Source of the DNA: Nematostella vectensis
Lineage: Eukaryota; Cnidaria; Anthozoa; Actiniaria; Edwardsiidae
Assembly (NCBI RefSeq): GCF_932526225.1
Contig: NC_064035.1
Span: forward strand, 7,687,501 to 7,751,500
DNA: 64,000 nucleotides
Direction: 5' to 3'
Shown: positions 60,870-64,000 of the stretch, one piece after another
Position numbering within the stretch: position 1 is the first letter of the stretch
Layout of the letters: the number at the start of each line of letters is the position of its first letter
Made by a program: the position numbers and the translations under genes
The notes under the pieces: model-generated
What the model was told of the DNA's origin: nothing
Database searches by the model: none
Seen by the model: the letters and a program-made list of their open reading frames with translations, nothing else

Positions 60870-63800
60870 AATGGTGTTGGAGGGGCTACTGGATGTGTGG
60901 GTTGGTAGGGCTTCTGCATGTGTGGGTTGGTAGGGCTACTGGATGTGTGGGTTGGTAGGGCTTCTGCATGTGTGGGTTGGTAGGGCTACTGTATGTGTGG
61001 GTTGGTAGGGCTACTGTATGTGTGGGTTGGTAGGGCTACTGTAAGTGTGGGTTGGTGGGGCTACTGTGTGTGTGTGGGTTGGTGGGGCTACTGTGTGTGT
61101 GTGGGTTGGTAGGGCTACTGGATGTGTGGGTTGGTAGGGCTACTGTATGTGTGGGTTGATAGGGCTACTGTATGTGTGGGTTGGTAGGGCTACCGTATGC
61201 GTGGGTTGGTAGGGCTACTGTATGTGTGGGTTGGTAGGGCTACTGTATGTGTGGGTTGGTGGGGCTACTGTATGTGTGGGTTGGTAGGGCTACTGTATGT
61301 GTGGGTTGGTAGGGCTACTGTATGTGTGGGTTGGTGGGGCTACTGTATGTGTGGGTTGGTGGGGCTACTGTATGTGTGGGTTGGTAGGGCTACTGTATGT
61401 GTGGGTTGGTAGGGCTACTGTATGTGTGGGTTGGTAGGGCTACTGTATGTGTGAGTTGGTAGGGCTACTGTATGTGTGGGTTGAAAGGGCTACTGTGTGT
61501 GGGTTGGTAGGGCTACTGTATGGTGTGTGGGTTGGTAGGGCTACTGTATGTGTGGGTTGGTAGGGCTTCTGCATGTGTGGGTTGGTAGGGCTACTGTATG
61601 TGTGGGTTGGTAGGGCTACTGTATGTGTGGGTTGGTAGGGCTACTGGATGTGTGGGTTGGTAGGGCTTCTGCATGTGTGGGTTGGTAGGGCTACTGTATG
61701 TGTGGGTTGGTAGGGCTACTGTATGTGTGGGTTGGTAGGGCTACTGTATGTGTGGGTTGGTAGGGCTACTGTATGTGTGGGTTGGTAGGGCTACCGTATG
61801 CGTGGGTTGGTAGGGCTACTGTATGTGTGGGTTGGTAGGGCTACTGTATGTGTGGGTTGGTGGGGCTACTGTATGTGTGGGTTGGTAGGGCTACTGTATG
61901 TGTGGGTTGGTAGGGCTACTGTATGTGTGGGTTGGTGGGGCTACTGTATGTGTGGGTTGGTGGGGCTACTGTATGTGTGGGTTGGTAGGGCTACTGTATG
62001 TGTGGGTTGGTAGGGCTACTGTATGTGTGGGTTGGTAGGGCTACTGTATGTGTGAGTTGGTAGGGCTACTGTATGTGTGGGTTGAAAGGGCTACTGTGTG
62101 TGGGTTGGTAGGGCTACTGTATGGTGTGTGGGTTGGTAGGGCTACTGTATGTGTGGGTTGGTAGGGCTACTGTGTGTGTGGGTTGGTAGGGCTACTGTGT
62201 GTGTGTGGGTTAGTAGGGCTACTGTATGTGTGAGTTGGTAGGGCTACTGTATGTGTGGGTTGGTAGGGCTACTGTATGTGTGGGTTGGTAGGGCTACTGT
62301 ATGTGTGGGTTAGTAGGGCTACTGTGTGGTTGGTAGGGCTACTGTATGTGTGGGTTGGTAGGGCTACTGTATGTGTGGGTTGGTAGGGCTACTGTATGTG
62401 TGGGTTGGTAGGGCTACTGTATGTGGGTTGGTAGGGCTACTGTATGTGTGGGTTGGTAGGGCTACTGTATGTGTGGGTTGGTAGGGCTACTGTATGTGTG
62501 GGTTGGTAGGGCTACTGTATGTGTGGGTTAGTAGGGCTACTGTATGTGTGGGTTGGTGGGGCTACTGTATGTGTGGGTTGGTAGGGCTACTGTATGTGTG
62601 GGTTGGTGGGGCTACTGTATGTGTGGGTTGGTGGGGCTACTGTATGTGTGGGTTGGTAGGGCTACTGTATGTGGGTTGGTAGGGCTACTGTATGTGTGGG
62701 TTGGTAGGGCTACTGTATGTGTGGGTTGGTAGGGCTACTGTATGTGTGGGTTGGTAGGGCTACTGTATGTGTGGGTTAGTAGGGCTACTGTATGTGTGGG
62801 TTGGTGGGGCTACTGTATGTGTGGGTTGGTAGGGCTACTGTATGTGTGGGTTGGTGGGGCTACTGTGTGTGTGTGGGTTGGTAGGGCTACTGTATGTGTG
62901 GGTTGGTAGGGCTACTGTATGTGTGGGTTGGTAGGGCTACTGTATGTGTGGGTTGGTAGGGCTACTGTATGTGGGTTGGTAGGGCTACTGTATGTGTGGG
63001 TTGGTAGGGCTACTGTATGTGTGGGTTGGTAGGGCTACTGTATGTGGGTTGGTAGGGCTACTGTATGTGTGGGTTGGTAGGGCTACTGTATGTGTGGGTT
63101 GGTAGGGCTACTGTATGTGTGGGTTGGTAGGGCTACTGTATGTGTGGGTTGGTAGGGCTACTGCATGTGTGGGTTGGTAGGGCTACTGTATGTGTGGGTT
63201 GGTGGGGCTACCGTATGCGTGGGTTGGTAGGGCTACTGTATGTGTGGGTTGGTAGGGCTACTGTATGTGTGGGTTGGTGGGGCTACTGTATGTGTGGGTT
63301 GGTAGGGCTACTGTATGTGTGGGTTGGTGGGGCTACTGTGTGTGTGTGGGTTGGTAGGGCTACTGTATGTGTGGGTTGGTAGGGCTACTGTATGTGTGGG
63401 TTGGTAGGGCTACTGTATGTGTGGGTTGGTAGGGCTACTGTATGTGGGTTGGTAGGGCTACTGTATGTGTGGGTTGGTAGGGCTACTGTATGTGTGGGTT
63501 AGTAGGGCTACTGTATGTGTGGGTTGGTGGGGCTACTGTATGTGTGGGTTGGTAGGGCTACTGTATGTGTGGGTTGGTGGGGCTACTGTGTGTGTGTGGG
63601 TTGGTAGGGCTACTGTATGTGTGGGTTGGTAGGGCTACTGTATGTGTGGGTTGGTAGGGCTACTGTATGTGTGGGTTGGTAGGGCTACTGTATGTGTGGG
63701 TTGGTAGGGCTACTGTATGTGTGGGTTGGTAGGGCTACTGTATGTGTGGGTTGGTAGGGCTACTGTATGTGTGGGTTGGTAGGGCTACTGTATGTGTGGG

Positions 63801-64000
63801 TTGGTGGGGCTACTGTGTGTGTGTGGGTTGGTAGGGCTACTGTATGTGTGGGTTGGTGGGGCTACTGTATGTGTGGGTTGGTAGGGCTACTGTATGTGTG
63901 GGTTGGTAGGGCTACTGTATGTGTGGGTTGGTAGGGCTACTGTATGTGTGGGTTGGTGGGGCTACTGTATGTGTGGGTTGGTAGGGCTACTGTATGTGTG
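60870..64000. repeat. 25-bp minisatellite, about 125 copies, running off the window
   Basis: Unit gtgtgggttggtagggctac then tgtat. Variants include tggggc for tagggc, gttagt for gttggt, and tgtgtgtgtg insertions. There are higher-order duplications, for example 61187-61560 recurs at 61788-62160. Strongly G-rich on one strand. Long ORFs across it are artefacts of the 75-bp (3 x 25) reading cycle. Confidence 0.97.

Noticed and set aside
60452-60919. 155-codon - strand ORF upstream of the first VPS50 exon
   Set aside because: Only its end (60569-60522) corresponds to VPS50; the rest lacks similarity and runs into the satellite.
61197-63382. Repeated ORFs encoding GLVGLLYVWVGRATV-type peptides
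   Set aside because: They come from reading the 25-bp satellite in a 75-bp cycle and have no start or stop context of a gene.

Overview
The window looks like nuclear DNA from an invertebrate animal, most likely an anthozoan cnidarian such as a sea anemone. The genes have many short exons with GT-AG introns, and the introns are full of minisatellites and small inverted-repeat elements. The protein families are animal ones (a basement-membrane collagen with endostatin, VPS50, TYW4, COX7A), and the mobile-element proteins resemble families I associate with anthozoan genomes. The species assignment is inference.

Layout. 46-9756 (+): the 3' part of a collagen XV/XVIII-type gene, 25 exons, ending in an NC10-like trimerisation segment and an endostatin domain. 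12512-25555: a candidate DNA transposon of about 13 kb. It is bounded by near-perfect inverted repeats and carries a broken DUF6589-type gene on the + strand and a broken RecQ-type helicase on the - strand. Three other elements are nested inside it: a truncated Ty3/gypsy retrotransposon (14240-18811), a 1.6-kb gag-only LTR element with a perfect 5-bp target duplication (22554-24178), and a TTAA-flanked MITE (25036-25391). 25612-26736 (+): an intronless GT31 glycosyltransferase.

30447-39886 (-): TYW4/LCMT2, a wybutosine-synthesis methyltransferase with a Kelch domain, 19 exons resolved. 40339-43272 (+): an unrecognised single-pass membrane protein in 7 exons, divergent from TYW4. 44363-45638 (-): cytochrome c oxidase subunit 7A in 2 exons. 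46324-48961 (+): an unrecognised Ig-like, multi-hydrophobic-segment membrane protein in 4 exons, divergent from COX7A. 50453-60569 (-): the last 21 exons of VPS50/syndetin, 655 residues in one continuous reading frame. From about 60870 to the right edge runs a 25-bp minisatellite, presumably in an upstream VPS50 intron.

The host genes are functionally unrelated: extracellular matrix, glycosylation, tRNA modification, respiration and endosomal recycling. The two head-to-head pairs (TYW4 with the TM protein, COX7A with the Ig protein) have short shared upstream regions that may be bidirectional promoters. Exon coordinates were read by hand from splice motifs, and the phases were checked by adding exon lengths.
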